IMG/VR virus record: IMGVR_UViG_3300008470_000181
Coordinates: 1 to 40,356 of that record
Length of the DNA: 40,356 nt
Strand: one strand, 5' to 3'
From: a virus
A model generated the notes under the pieces. It made no database searches and was not told the origin of the DNA. It saw only the letters and a list, made by a program, of their open reading frames with translations. A program made the translations under genes and the position numbers. Shown one piece after another: positions 18,548-27,675 of the stretch. Position 1 is the stretch's first letter, and every line of letters begins with the position of its first letter.

Positions 18548-19252
18548 TTATTTAAATATCTGTTTACGTAATTTAGGTAATAAATCTTCATTCTCTTTTA
18601 ACCACTCAAGTGTAGTTTCAAACGATGTACCACATAAAGCACCCTCACAAGACCAACGGCCATTTTTTGTAGTGAATACTTTTTTAATAACACCTGTTCT
18701 AATCAACTCTTTTAAAGGTCCTTCAGGATCTTCCCAAGCTTCAAGAACCTCTATTGGTTGCAATTCAGCTTTCTCATATACGGCTCTTTTAACCGCACCA
18801 TATGTAGAACCTTCATTTACTTTAACAAGTAACACACGAGCAAACTTTTTAAGTTCAGTACCACTAAGTTTTTGAATTACTCCATTAACTTTAGCTTCAA
18901 GGTCTTTTTCAATTATAAAGTCATTAGCCTCTTCTTCTTTATTTACTACAATTAGAATAGGTGTTGGACCATCTGTAAAAATAGGATGAAGTTTAGCTTG
19001 CATGTATTCAAGCCTATCGTTCTCATAGGTTAAATTAAGCTTCTTCTTCTTCGTTATTTTTATAATCCTATGATTCCCTTCCTTATCAACAAAAGGACGA
19101 TGAGAGCGTCCACCCTCATCATCCGTTAAGTGATAGTCTCGGAGAACGATTGAACCTGTTCTCTTTGGATCTTTTAATATAATCTCTGCGAATCCAGAAG
19201 TAGGTGCGTCTGTTAATAGACTCTTTACTTCTGCTTTACTTATCTTTTCCAT
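18548..19252 (-). CDS. Conserved head-module protein of unknown function
   Basis: 234 aa, immediately downstream of the MCP gene (49-nt gap) and 3 nt before the connector gene. Charged alpha/beta protein with KLNLTYENDRLEYMQ, a helical Lys/Glu-rich middle and a C-terminal GRWSCEGALCGTSFETTLEW containing two Cys. I do not recognise a family. Position suggests a minor capsid, completion or assembly factor. Confidence 0.7.
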   Translation of the reverse strand: MEKISKAEVKSLLTDAPTSGFAEIILKDPKRTGSIVLRDYHLTDDEGGRSHRPFVDKEGNHRIIKITKKKKLNLTYENDRLEYMQAKLHPIFTDGPTPILIVVNKEEEANDFIIEKDLEAKVNGVIQKLSGTELKKFARVLLVKVNEGSTYGAVKRAVYEKAELQPIEVLEAWEDPEGPLKELIRTGVIKKVFTTKNGRWSCEGALCGTSFETTLEWLKENEDLLPKLRKQIFK

Positions 19253-19301
19253 CTTTTCTTTTCTTTATTGGATTAACAATTATTTTAAAATAGTATTAGA
19301 A

Positions 19302-20675
19302 TTATGCGAATACCAACTGTCCACAAGACAATGGGTTTCTTACAATAATTCCAGACTCACATAATACTTCACAAGTAAAGCTATCACGAGAGTTTGCAGC
19401 GTGCATTGATTTTTGGTCAAACGGGTCAACCATTCCTGCAATGTACTTAACAATCATTCCTCTGTTTATTCCACCAGCTCCTTTCACTTTTCTTTCAATG
19501 TTAGAAACACCGTTAGTGTGACCGAAGTTCAAGAATACCATTCTGAATGACTCTTTAGGATAACCACTAACCGGGTCAATATCATTACCATGTAAGTTTG
19601 GATCATCAAACAATGGGTTTTCAACCAATGTCATTCTATGACCTAAAGCATTATAAGTAGTGAAATTTACACCAATGTTAGTTTCTGCTCCAACTTCAGC
19701 ATCGTAGATAAGGTTTCCATCAGGATATACCAAATCTTTCATAGCTTCATGGAAAGCAACTCTACCACCCGTACCAGTAAATACTAACCAGTGAGCAGAT
19801 TTAACTCCTGTGTTAAGAGATAATTGTGCTAAGAAGTCAGTTAATCTTTTCTCAGTTAATGTACCATTGTATGTATCAACATTGGCAGCATCAATTTGAC
19901 GCAAGATACCATCACCTTTAACAATAGCTTTACCATCGTTTCCGAATAATACTGGATTTCCATTAGCATCCATAGTAGAAGTCGAATACCATGAGTCAAG
20001 CTCTTTTTGGTAGTAAAACTCTTCCATCATCAAGTCTTGGTCAGTAAAGTACCATAAACGTTGACCATTGTTTTCAATCCAAGTAATATCAGTAAGAGCT
20101 GAACCTGTAATAGACTTAGACTTTCTGTTAATACCAATGTGATTGATGTACCAATCTGGATAAACGTGATTTTCGTAACCTCTTTCTGAACCTTCAGGAA
20201 AAGCATTACCAGCAGTGTTAACTGTAAGACCACCAACAACATCAGAAGCTAAGATAGCTAAAGTAAGATCGTTAGTTTGTAACTTAGCAGTAAATGTATA
20301 ACCTCCTGCAGAAGCGATAGGCTCAGACAAAATAACTGCTTGACGACCTGACTTAAATCTTACGATATCGTTAGGGTTCAAATAGTTTTCTTCTACTTCA
20401 AATGTAAAAGAAGATATAGCTAAACCTGTTCCAACACTAACACCAGTTAATGTAGAAGGTCTGTTCAAACGACCTAAGATTGGCCATCTAAATGCATTCT
20501 CTCCAATTAACGCTTCTTTTGCAAAACGGCTTGTACCATCTACAAAATAGTTAAGTGAATATTGTGGATATTGACGAATTAACGTTTTAGCAATTTCCGG
20601 ATATTTTAATAAATTCGCTACTAACGAATTTGACTCTATGGTTTCCTTACCATATGTACCTGAATGATATTTCAT
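19302..20675 (-). CDS. Major capsid protein
   Basis: 457 aa, close in length to crAss-like MCPs. The N-terminus (LLKYPEIAKTLIRQYPQYSL, then FRWPILGR) is the pattern I associate with this MCP family. It has an HK97-like mixed alpha/beta composition and no low-complexity sequence. It follows the scaffold gene and precedes the connector genes. An A/T-rich leader of 27 nt precedes the ATG at 20675. Confidence 0.85.
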   Translation of the reverse strand: MKYHSGTYGKETIESNSLVANLLKYPEIAKTLIRQYPQYSLNYFVDGTSRFAKEALIGENAFRWPILGRLNRPSTLTGVSVGTGLAISSFTFEVEENYLNPNDIVRFKSGRQAVILSEPIASAGGYTFTAKLQTNDLTLAILASDVVGGLTVNTAGNAFPEGSERGYENHVYPDWYINHIGINRKSKSITGSALTDITWIENNGQRLWYFTDQDLMMEEFYYQKELDSWYSTSTMDANGNPVLFGNDGKAIVKGDGILRQIDAANVDTYNGTLTEKRLTDFLAQLSLNTGVKSAHWLVFTGTGGRVAFHEAMKDLVYPDGNLIYDAEVGAETNIGVNFTTYNALGHRMTLVENPLFDDPNLHGNDIDPVSGYPKESFRMVFLNFGHTNGVSNIERKVKGAGGINRGMIVKYIAGMVDPFDQKSMHAANSRDSFTCEVLCESGIIVRNPLSCGQLVFA

Positions 20676-20702
20676 TTTTTCTTTTTTAAATTAATTACAA
20701 CT

Positions 20703-21185
20703 TTATTTCTTTTTACTTGAGCCTCTAAACTTACTTACACTAAATTCGCCTTTCCCATCTGGGCTAACGAAACCTCCACCTTTATCGGCATCAGGGTTGT
20801 GCATATCATTTAGAATCTCAGAACGTCCTTGTTGCAATCCTCCATTACGGGCAGCCTTTAGCAGTGTTTCTCGATTCTTCCACAGCCAAGCGCTTTCCGC
20901 TAAACTTTCATTATCCTTAGTAATATCTTGTAAGAAATTACCATTTGTAATATACTTGTGATGGCTATCCCTAACCTTCCCAAGCGTTTCTTCATCCTTA
21001 GCCATCTTAAATCCAAACATTTCTGTTTGTTTAGATAGATAAGTATTCAGCGATTTAACACTATCTTCTCGGTCTTTTAGTTGCTTTGCATCTTCGTCAC
21101 GAGCACTTTGTGTTATCTCAGAACGTTCATTTTGAATAGAGCTGTTTATCGCATTACGAACCTTAGCTGCTTCTACTTTGAGCAT
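20703..21185 (-). CDS. Scaffold protein, C-terminal part (after in-frame TAA)
   Basis: 160 aa from the ATG at 21185. Helical and charged (INSSIQNERSEITQSARDED, KQLKDREDSVKSL), ending in a basic FRGSSKKK tail of the kind scaffolds use to bind capsid protein. The reading frame is the same as that of the upstream 195-aa ORF, separated by one TAA at 21240-21242 and 18 sense codons (GFKGEQLEEALDTLQDNG). Those 18 residues read as normal coding sequence leading into MLKVEAAKVRNA, so the two ORFs look like one gene of about 373 aa with an internal stop. Without readthrough this part needs its own start. Confidence 0.75.
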   Translation of the reverse strand: MLKVEAAKVRNAINSSIQNERSEITQSARDEDAKQLKDREDSVKSLNTYLSKQTEMFGFKMAKDEETLGKVRDSHHKYITNGNFLQDITKDNESLAESAWLWKNRETLLKAARNGGLQQGRSEILNDMHNPDADKGGGFVSPDGKGEFSVSKFRGSSKKK

Positions 21186-21239
21186 TCCATTATCTTGTAA
21201 AGTATCAAGAGCTTCTTCCAGTTGTTCACCTTTAAAACC

Positions 21240-21827
21240 TTAAGCCTCTAAATCTTTTTTTAACAATTCTTGATCATCAAACTTAAGATAGCTTTGTAAC
21301 GCAGTAATCTTCTTACTTGTTACATTATCTCCACTACTTTCTTGTAGTCGTTTGTTATCAGCTTCCAGTTCTAACATAGCATCCTTAAGCTCTGTCATAC
21401 TCTTAGCGTTTATTCCTAACTCATCTGCAAAAGCAGAAAAGTGTTCATCTGTCAAAGAACCATCAAATTTAACAGGAGTATTATCTACTTCTGTTGTATC
21501 TGTATTATTATTATCTGTTGATACTTCTGCTTGAGTAGTATCATTATCTTCATTACTTTCAGCAACAACAGGAGTTTCTTCTTCTTTTTTAGTAGCTTCA
21601 CTTTCGCTAGAGTTATCATCTGAATAATTATCAGACCAATCAAATGAAGTATCTTCATCATCAGCAGACTCTTTAGTGTCTACTGTTTCTGTCGAATCTT
21701 CTACTAACTCTTCTAAACTTTCTTCAGTAGAATTTTCTACCGAATCAACTATTCCATTACCGAATGCACTTGCGTCAAACTCTTTTGTTTCTTCGCTTAC
21801 ATCACCATCTTTTACTTCTTCTGACAT
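21240..21827 (-). CDS. Scaffold protein, N-terminal part (ends at in-frame TAA)
   Basis: 195 aa. The first 115 residues are extremely acidic and Ser/Thr/Asn-rich (DVSEETKEFDASAFGNG and long Asp/Glu runs), then a helical segment (LTDEHFSAFADELGINAKSM, ELEADNKRLQES) and ELLKKDLEA before the stop. An acidic disordered N-terminus and coiled-coil C-terminus between portal and MCP is the classic scaffold layout. The stop interrupts what looks like continuous protein (see the next ORF, 20703-21185). Confidence 0.75.
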   Translation of the reverse strand: MSEEVKDGDVSEETKEFDASAFGNGIVDSVENSTEESLEELVEDSTETVDTKESADDEDTSFDWSDNYSDDNSSESEATKKEEETPVVAESNEDNDTTQAEVSTDNNNTDTTEVDNTPVKFDGSLTDEHFSAFADELGINAKSMTELKDAMLELEADNKRLQESSGDNVTSKKITALQSYLKFDDQELLKKDLEA

Positions 21828-21870
21828 ATCTTATATGGTTTATGATTAATACAAATATATAAATTTTTTA

Positions 21871-24081
21871 TTACATTTCATTATCTTCTTCGCTTTCTTG
21901 AGCTCGCATCATATCTTCTTGACCCGTAGCAGCCAACATTGTATCATCTAATTTAGCTCGTCTTTCAGCACCTTGCATATCTTCCTTATGCTCCATTGTT
22001 GCTTGACCCAACATACCATCAGCTTCATTTTTCATTCTTTGAACTTCAATATCAGCTTCAGCTTTAATTTGAGCAACCTTAACAGTAACAGAAGTTTTTT
22101 CTTGATTGATTTGATTAGTTTGTTCTTGTAAAGCCATTTGCTGTTGCTCCATTTCTAATGATTGAGCTTGTACGGCTTCAAGACCTTGGACTAATACTGA
22201 TTCTATTTCAGTAGCATTATCTGCATTGACAGCTTTAATAGCAGCCATTGGATCTAAGTTACCTGATGAAGCATATCTATCCATTAACGCTAACATAGAT
22301 TGTTTACGCTGAACTTCTCTACCACTATTCTCAACAAAGATACCGTACTCATCAAGAGCAATAGATTTGTCAATCTTAAAAGTTTGCATACCCATATCTC
22401 CAAAGACATTAGCCATACGACCTTCCATTCCCCAAGCTGGTTTCATTAAAGCACATAGTCCTTGTAACACTTCTCCAACAACCTGATAATGTAAATCAAA
22501 TAACGGAGCAGTAATTAATGTTGATTGCATTACATTCCTTTCAGTAACACCAACTAAATCTCCTGACTTAGTTACACCGGCACGAGCCGCAGATATACCC
22601 GTAAGCTTATCAGCAGTATCTTCAAGCATTATCTTAAGGTTAGTCATTTGACTAACTGATTGAGATAGTGTAAAATCTATTGATTGAAACTGATTAAAGT
22701 TACTCATACCCTCTTGACGAGAGTTTATAAGAATAAGCCCAGAATTTTTAGCATGATACATAACATCTTCCAAAGGAACATTCTTAGGTTTTTGAGATAC
22801 ATCATATACAATAGCTTTAGAACCAGACCTCGCAAGTGCAAGCTCTATTTGATACATTACTATGTTATATAGTATCTGTATATTCTTAAGTGAATCAACT
22901 ACAGACAATGTTTGTCCATTAAAGTTATTTCTAATAGCACCAAAGAAATCTAATGATGTATTAGAATAATTTTCTTCATACCTAACTTGATTAGGCTTTC
23001 TACCCCACTTAATAAGAATTGAATGACCTATCTTAACAGCTTGACGAACATCATTTGTTACCTTAGTAACAATCTTCTCTCCTTTCTTAGCTTTGTAATC
23101 ATCTTTAACTCTTTTATGATAATCAATAGACTCGTCATACTTATTTGGAGATACCTTGTACTTAACAGGCCTAAATGAACGCCATTGAACATCAACAACA
23201 CGAACCTTCATTGACTCTCCATCAGCATGAGTATAATTATCGTATTGAGAGTTTTGTTCTTGATACCAGGCGCTATCTTGACTTTCTAATTCTTCAATCT
23301 CCTCAATCTGTTCTTTGTTTAAATAAAGATTATAACTATCAAGTATTTCATTAACAGTGTACCAATTTTCTACACCTGCGTATTTAGAATCCTTAATATT
23401 TTCTTTATCAGAATCTATATCATACAACATTGACCTTGGGTCACATCGTTCAACATAAGGATCGCCATTCTTTATATATATTCTATAAAACTCTTTTCCA
23501 GTAATCCCTAAATCATAAAAACCTCTTTTAAAGATTTGGTCCATACCCCATTTTTGAGTACAGTAAGTAAGCCCAGTATAAACCATTTCTTCTACATGAT
23601 CTCTAAAGCTCATTTTAGTATAAGTCTCAACATCGGGTGGAATTTCTTCTCCTAAATCTTCATCTGGGATTGGCATACCTATTACCTTTTCTATTTCTCT
23701 ACGAATAGGCTTTAAAATAACTTCAGCTGCAACCTGAGTACGCTTCTCGTTCTTTCTCCGAATAGCATTTCTATTAATCACGTTAACGGTATATTGTAAT
23801 GGTTGTGATATTAACTCACCAGCAAGTAAATCAAGCTTAGGTAGTATAATTGGATAATTAACTAATCTAGCAGGAGCAGTAATACCATACATATCAGTAA
23901 CATACTCAAATTGCTTATTATCAAAATCTCCATTAACAATTAAGTAATTTTCATGGTCATTCTTTCTAGCTGATAAGTATCTTGTGTTTTGTCTGCTTTG
24001 AGCAACAATGGCATCAACTGTATTGCTATGCCATTCCTCATCCTTTTTAGATTCGGGAATATTCTGTCTTGGGAACTCCAT
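21871..24081 (-). CDS. Portal protein
   Basis: 736 aa, within the size range of crAss-like portals. It has an N-terminal wing region (ITAPARLVNYPIILPKLDLL, AGELISQPLQYTVNVINR), a central stem/clip region, and a long C-terminal helical barrel rich in Gln, Glu and Met (VQAQSLEMEQQQMALQEQTN) ending in an acidic tail. It begins 13 nt after the TerL stop. The terminase-portal-scaffold-MCP order supports the call. Confidence 0.85.
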   Translation of the reverse strand: MEFPRQNIPESKKDEEWHSNTVDAIVAQSRQNTRYLSARKNDHENYLIVNGDFDNKQFEYVTDMYGITAPARLVNYPIILPKLDLLAGELISQPLQYTVNVINRNAIRRKNEKRTQVAAEVILKPIRREIEKVIGMPIPDEDLGEEIPPDVETYTKMSFRDHVEEMVYTGLTYCTQKWGMDQIFKRGFYDLGITGKEFYRIYIKNGDPYVERCDPRSMLYDIDSDKENIKDSKYAGVENWYTVNEILDSYNLYLNKEQIEEIEELESQDSAWYQEQNSQYDNYTHADGESMKVRVVDVQWRSFRPVKYKVSPNKYDESIDYHKRVKDDYKAKKGEKIVTKVTNDVRQAVKIGHSILIKWGRKPNQVRYEENYSNTSLDFFGAIRNNFNGQTLSVVDSLKNIQILYNIVMYQIELALARSGSKAIVYDVSQKPKNVPLEDVMYHAKNSGLILINSRQEGMSNFNQFQSIDFTLSQSVSQMTNLKIMLEDTADKLTGISAARAGVTKSGDLVGVTERNVMQSTLITAPLFDLHYQVVGEVLQGLCALMKPAWGMEGRMANVFGDMGMQTFKIDKSIALDEYGIFVENSGREVQRKQSMLALMDRYASSGNLDPMAAIKAVNADNATEIESVLVQGLEAVQAQSLEMEQQQMALQEQTNQINQEKTSVTVKVAQIKAEADIEVQRMKNEADGMLGQATMEHKEDMQGAERRAKLDDTMLAATGQEDMMRAQESEEDNEM

Positions 24082-24094
24082 ATATTATATATAA

Positions 24095-26050
24095 TTAATC
24101 ATCACTAAAATCGTAATCAAAATTAGGACTTCTTCCTGACTTCTGCAAGTTACCATCCGTATCTCTATGAATAGAAACTATAGTTCCATCATTTTTCCTA
24201 CCAAAATGAGGTATAAACATTTTAGCTTCTTTATTTTCTTCTTTCTCATCATACACCTTTCTTTCAGCATCCATAGAGTGAATAAGAGCCATACCAAAAG
24301 CCATAACCCTATCCGTATTCTTTTCACCATATACTGCAAGCTCATTTAAAAGTTTCAAGAAATAGATATCTTCGTGATGTTTTTTAACGTATTCATCTAC
24401 AAGCTCAGTAAGCAATTTCTTCTGGAATGACTTCATGTGAACTCCATACTTATTAGTTGCCTTACTATTTGGAGAATCTGCAGAACGTGGTCGCTCTTTT
24501 AGATATCTCTGCATCTTATTCTTAATAAAGTACTTTAAGAAACCATCATCATTATACTCAACTAATATTCTTGCGTCATAATAGATACACATTTTTAAAC
24601 AGTTCTCATAGAAAGCTTCTTTAGAGTAAGGTCTGTCTGTATAGAACGCAACAGGTAACTCACACACAGTATTTGTATCAACAAATCTTCTATACACACA
24701 CATAGAACCTTTTGACTTAGTATCTTTAGCGTTACCCTTTTTCATTTCCTCCAACTCATCATCAATATGATATGGATCGACTGCAGCAACATGTGCATTC
24801 TTAATTCCATCTAATGGTCGTTCAATCATTTCAAATGGAAACACTTCTTTATTCACATCATTAGCATCAAGGCTCCCATCATCATCCATCCATATTGGCT
24901 TACCCCCAAACACAGTCTTTCCCTCTTTATTCTTTGGCCAATCTAATCTACCCCTCTTAACGATATCAAAATTCTTATTAGTCATGATATTACTTATCTG
25001 ACTATTAATCTTACTTAAATCAAATGGAGTAGCACCCGATTTAAAGAAAGCATGTTCCACTTCTAACGGATTCTCCTGTAAGTAAGAATAGTATGTTTGT
25101 AAATCTCCCGACTCTTTTCTACGTTGAGCTTCTGCCATTACATATGCTTCAGCACCCTTAACATCAGACTTACCAGTACTCATATCAAAGAAACTACCAA
25201 ACACCTTAGAGGCTTTAATGAATACAGGCTTTAGGTTATATCGTTCAGCATTATAAAACATCTCCATGTAATCATCACTCTCAATCTCCATGTTGTTAGA
25301 AGTTCCACCAATGATAGGCGTACCAAAAAACACATCACCCTCTTTAAAACAATCTTCAGAAGATTCAAAGGATCTCTTTAATTTAAGAAACTCACCAGCT
25401 TCCTCAAATACCATGAAGTTAAGTGAAGTACCCCTAAAGGCATTTGGCTTCTCCATTACCCTAAAGTGAATCATAGACTTAGTTCCTCTCTCCATCCATA
25501 TACCATTCTCCTTTTCCTTATATCCAGACATAAAGATTTCCTCATTGTTATGAAGTATCTTATTTCTAAACTGAGGTGGTAGCTCGTTATACGAGAGTAA
25601 CATCTTTTTTCTAAAATCTTGCACGTAATCTTCTTTCTGCGCCCCTAATCCATTTTCCGAATGTGGAAAGCAAGTCCATTCGTGTAGTAGTATATTAGCA
25701 TTCATAAAGGAGAACCCCTTACGTCTTGCTTTTAACACAATAATACCTCTACCGTTTTCTTTAGCTTCATGAACCTCCTGATAGTACTCGTGGTCTTGGT
25801 CACGATACAATGGAGATATCATACTCTTACGTTTCGCGCCTGGGTTTAATCCATGTATCTTAGAGAAGTTTAAATAGAAGTAATAGTTACCCGGAACCCA
25901 AACACCTCCATTAGGTTTATAGCCATTTAATATTCTATCTTTTTGAGTTCTCCAAAATTGAGAATACTCTAAACTACCTTCTTTAAAGCTTTCAAATTTA
26001 TTAATACTCTTATCAAAAAGTACTGGCGAATATTTTTCTGCTGATATCAA
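24095..26050 (-). CDS. terL: Terminase large subunit (ATPase-nuclease)
   Basis: 651 aa. It packages DNA into the prohead by ATP hydrolysis and cuts genome ends. ATPase motifs visible: Walker-A-like KARRKGFS at 107-114, Walker B NFMVFEEAGE at 211-220 with the E216-E217 pair, and the coupling motif FFGTPIIGGTS at 241-251. RNase-H-like nuclease: AAVDPYHID with D425, ILVEYNDDG with E499, and the third acidic site near D580/D594 (TDRVMAFGMALIHSMD). Full length. The start overlaps the upstream stop by 4 nt (ATGA). Best-supported gene in the late module. Confidence 0.93.
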   Translation of the reverse strand: MISAEKYSPVLFDKSINKFESFKEGSLEYSQFWRTQKDRILNGYKPNGGVWVPGNYYFYLNFSKIHGLNPGAKRKSMISPLYRDQDHEYYQEVHEAKENGRGIIVLKARRKGFSFMNANILLHEWTCFPHSENGLGAQKEDYVQDFRKKMLLSYNELPPQFRNKILHNNEEIFMSGYKEKENGIWMERGTKSMIHFRVMEKPNAFRGTSLNFMVFEEAGEFLKLKRSFESSEDCFKEGDVFFGTPIIGGTSNNMEIESDDYMEMFYNAERYNLKPVFIKASKVFGSFFDMSTGKSDVKGAEAYVMAEAQRRKESGDLQTYYSYLQENPLEVEHAFFKSGATPFDLSKINSQISNIMTNKNFDIVKRGRLDWPKNKEGKTVFGGKPIWMDDDGSLDANDVNKEVFPFEMIERPLDGIKNAHVAAVDPYHIDDELEEMKKGNAKDTKSKGSMCVYRRFVDTNTVCELPVAFYTDRPYSKEAFYENCLKMCIYYDARILVEYNDDGFLKYFIKNKMQRYLKERPRSADSPNSKATNKYGVHMKSFQKKLLTELVDEYVKKHHEDIYFLKLLNELAVYGEKNTDRVMAFGMALIHSMDAERKVYDEKEENKEAKMFIPHFGRKNDGTIVSIHRDTDGNLQKSGRSPNFDYDFSDD

Positions 26051-26589
26051 TCTCCTAATCGTTGTTCGTTTTCAAATATTGAAAAGTCATCTGAACCTGT
26101 ACCTTTAATCTGAGAATCCGAATCTTGGTCTTTAATTATCATAGCCTTAAGCTTCCCTCGTGCTTCAGCTGCTTTCTGCATCTTTACCTGCATGTCATTT
26201 AAATCAGCTAAATTATCTTTAGAAGGCTTCATTGATTTAAAGACCTGAGTCATAAGAAACATTTGCTCACTCATTGCATTGTACTGATCAACCATAGGGT
26301 CAAACTGCAACATCTTATATTCATGCCTTGCCTCCATAACAAGTTTTTCCTTAGTCCTCTTTAACGTTCTCTTTCCAAATATGTTCATAGTGAGTCTTTC
26401 TGAACGCTCTTCTTCAGGAAGTCTACGGAATGGAGACTTGTAATCATCCATTGATACAATCCATCTTACCATATTGCTTCCACCGTACTTATCTTTATAT
26501 ACGGCCCATAGCTTTGGCATTAATGAAACTGAATCATCTTGGATAAACACATTACCCTCTTTATCTATTTCGATAAGCTCATTGAACAT
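26047..26589 (-). CDS. Putative small terminase subunit or terminase-associated protein
   Basis: 180 aa. Helical and charged; it contains LWAVYKDKYGG, MDDYKSPFRRLPEEERSERL and MVDQYNAMSEQMFLMTQVF, the last region coiled-coil-like. The YKSPF-RxLPxEER string recurs, from memory, in the gene just before terL of Bacteroidota phages. Translationally coupled to terL by ATGA overlap and to the micro-ORF upstream by TAATG. No helix-turn-helix is obvious, so small-terminase identity rests on position. Confidence 0.6.
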   Translation of the reverse strand: MFNELIEIDKEGNVFIQDDSVSLMPKLWAVYKDKYGGSNMVRWIVSMDDYKSPFRRLPEEERSERLTMNIFGKRTLKRTKEKLVMEARHEYKMLQFDPMVDQYNAMSEQMFLMTQVFKSMKPSKDNLADLNDMQVKMQKAAEARGKLKAMIIKDQDSDSQIKGTGSDDFSIFENEQRLGD

Positions 26590-26711
26590 TAATATCTTTT
26601 CTTATTATTAGAACCTTTTTCTTTCTTGTACTTTTTCTTAACCTTAGCTACTCTTCTTTCTTGTTCTTCAGCTTGCATAGCAAATGCTGCCTTTTGTGCA
26701 ATCTTACCCAT
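26589..26711 (-). CDS. 40-aa basic peptide
   Basis: Short ORF with ATG at 26711 (MGKIAQKAAFAMQAEEQERR) and a very basic C-terminus (KVKKKYKKEKG). It is tightly packed: 1 nt after the preceding stop, and its own TAA overlaps the next ATG. The packing argues that it is real. Possibly nucleic-acid-binding; no family recognised. Confidence 0.55.
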   Translation of the reverse strand: MGKIAQKAAFAMQAEEQERRVAKVKKKYKKEKGSNNKKRY

Positions 26712-26712
26712 T

Positions 26713-26931
26713 TTATTCTGATTTTATATTTAATTCTTTTAAAAGCTCCTTTACAGACCTACGTGCTAAGATACGAACATTTTGTTCTTCCTCATCCATG
26801 AACTCACAAAGAGCTCTATATTGATAATACGTCATATCATCTCCATTAGCGAATTCTACATCTCCCTGATGTAATTCCACAAGCTTTCCGTCTATAGTAA
26901 ACATTGTTGCTGATATTCTTTCTACAGTCAT
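26713..26931 (-). CDS. Small acidic protein of unknown function
   Basis: 72 aa (TVERISATMFTIDGKLVELH and YYQYRALCEFMDEEEQNVRI). A short beta hairpin followed by helices is likely. The ATG overlaps the stop of the upstream winged-helix-like gene (26928-26931). Not recognised. Confidence 0.6.
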   Translation of the reverse strand: MTVERISATMFTIDGKLVELHQGDVEFANGDDMTYYQYRALCEFMDEEEQNVRILARRSVKELLKELNIKSE

Positions 26932-27251
26932 TTTTCTTTTCGTTTTTTGCCAAAGTAGGCATGGTTAAAATAATACTCAAACGATATATCTGATGTAGCA
27001 ATAATCTTATTACTAACTAAATCTTTAATACCATTAAAGAACGACTTCTCCTTTATGTCACAATCAAACATAACTGTTTTCTTTTCGACATAAATCTTAT
27101 TAGCATCCTTTGGAGAATAGGACATCATATATTCTAACATTTTTATTCCGGCCTTACTTAAACCAGAAATAGTATTCATTACTTCAACCGTAATTTCTCT
27201 ATTACATTCCTCGAAAGGATTACCATCTTTATTTAATTTTGTCCTACTCAA
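26928..27251 (-). CDS. Putative winged-helix DNA-binding protein
   Basis: 107 aa. The order helix (EVMNTISGLSKAGIKMLEYM), segment (YVEKKTVMFDCDIKEKSFF) and then NGIKDLVSNKIIATSDISFE resembles winged-helix domains of RepA-like or MarR-like phage/plasmid proteins: a recognition-helix region followed by a beta wing. The tail is basic (GKKRKEK). First or second gene of the late transcript, so a regulatory role is plausible; alternatively a replication accessory protein. Confidence 0.55.
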   Translation of the reverse strand: MSRTKLNKDGNPFEECNREITVEVMNTISGLSKAGIKMLEYMMSYSPKDANKIYVEKKTVMFDCDIKEKSFFNGIKDLVSNKIIATSDISFEYYFNHAYFGKKRKEK

Positions 27252-27606
27252 TCAAAAAACTATTTACTTTACTTACTATATGTTCAAGTATATAAGCTTG
27301 AGCTTCATGATTCTTTGGAGTTAATCCAATACCAACGTGTTCACAAATATACCAAGAAATATGTAATGATTCATGACTTATTACTTCAGATAGGTTTTCA
27401 TGCTCTGTAAACAACATAGCAAATCTTGTTTCTTTGTCGTTACTAAATTGAATTGATTTGGCCTGAGAGTTGTCATTAGTAGCACTTAAATTAAAATCTT
27501 TATTAATAGCAGTTATATTATCAGACATATTATCAGCAATGTAAATAGATATAGGTGCTCCATACAAAGGAAGGTTAAAATTATATCTTATATGTTTTGC
27601 TTTCAT
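27244..27606 (-). CDS. Small zinc-metallopeptidase-like protein (HESLH)
   Basis: 120 aa. Residues 78-82 read HESLH, matching HExxH, followed 19 residues later by E101 in NHEAQAYILE, the spacing expected of a gluzincin-type third ligand. The N-terminal half is beta-rich. Small HExxH proteins of this kind occur in Bacteroidota phages; role unknown, possibly protein processing or an inactive metal-binding fold. It is the first gene of the minus-strand module, starting at the divergent promoter region, and overlaps the next gene by 8 nt. Confidence 0.65.
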   Translation of the reverse strand: MKAKHIRYNFNLPLYGAPISIYIADNMSDNITAINKDFNLSATNDNSQAKSIQFSNDKETRFAMLFTEHENLSEVISHESLHISWYICEHVGIGLTPKNHEAQAYILEHIVSKVNSFLIE

Positions 27607-27675
27607 GAGTACAATGATAGTAAATTAATGTAATAAAAGTACATTAGATTTAATAAATATTTATACATTAGCCAC
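27607..27675. promoter_or_regulatory. Divergent intergenic region, promoters for both strands inferred
   Basis: 69 bp, very A/T-rich, between ATGs that point away from each other (27606 minus, 27676 plus). The string TACATTAG occurs twice in near-identical form (GTACATTAG and ATACATTAG) and loosely resembles the Bacteroidota -7 element TAnnTTTG. Function is inferred from gene orientation; no clear -33 element was seen. Confidence 0.4.

Noticed and set aside
20703-21827. Genome-wide stop-codon reassignment
   Set aside because: TAA, TAG and TGA all end tightly packed genes here (for example TAG at 28685 and TGA at 28565), so the scaffold TAA is a local event.
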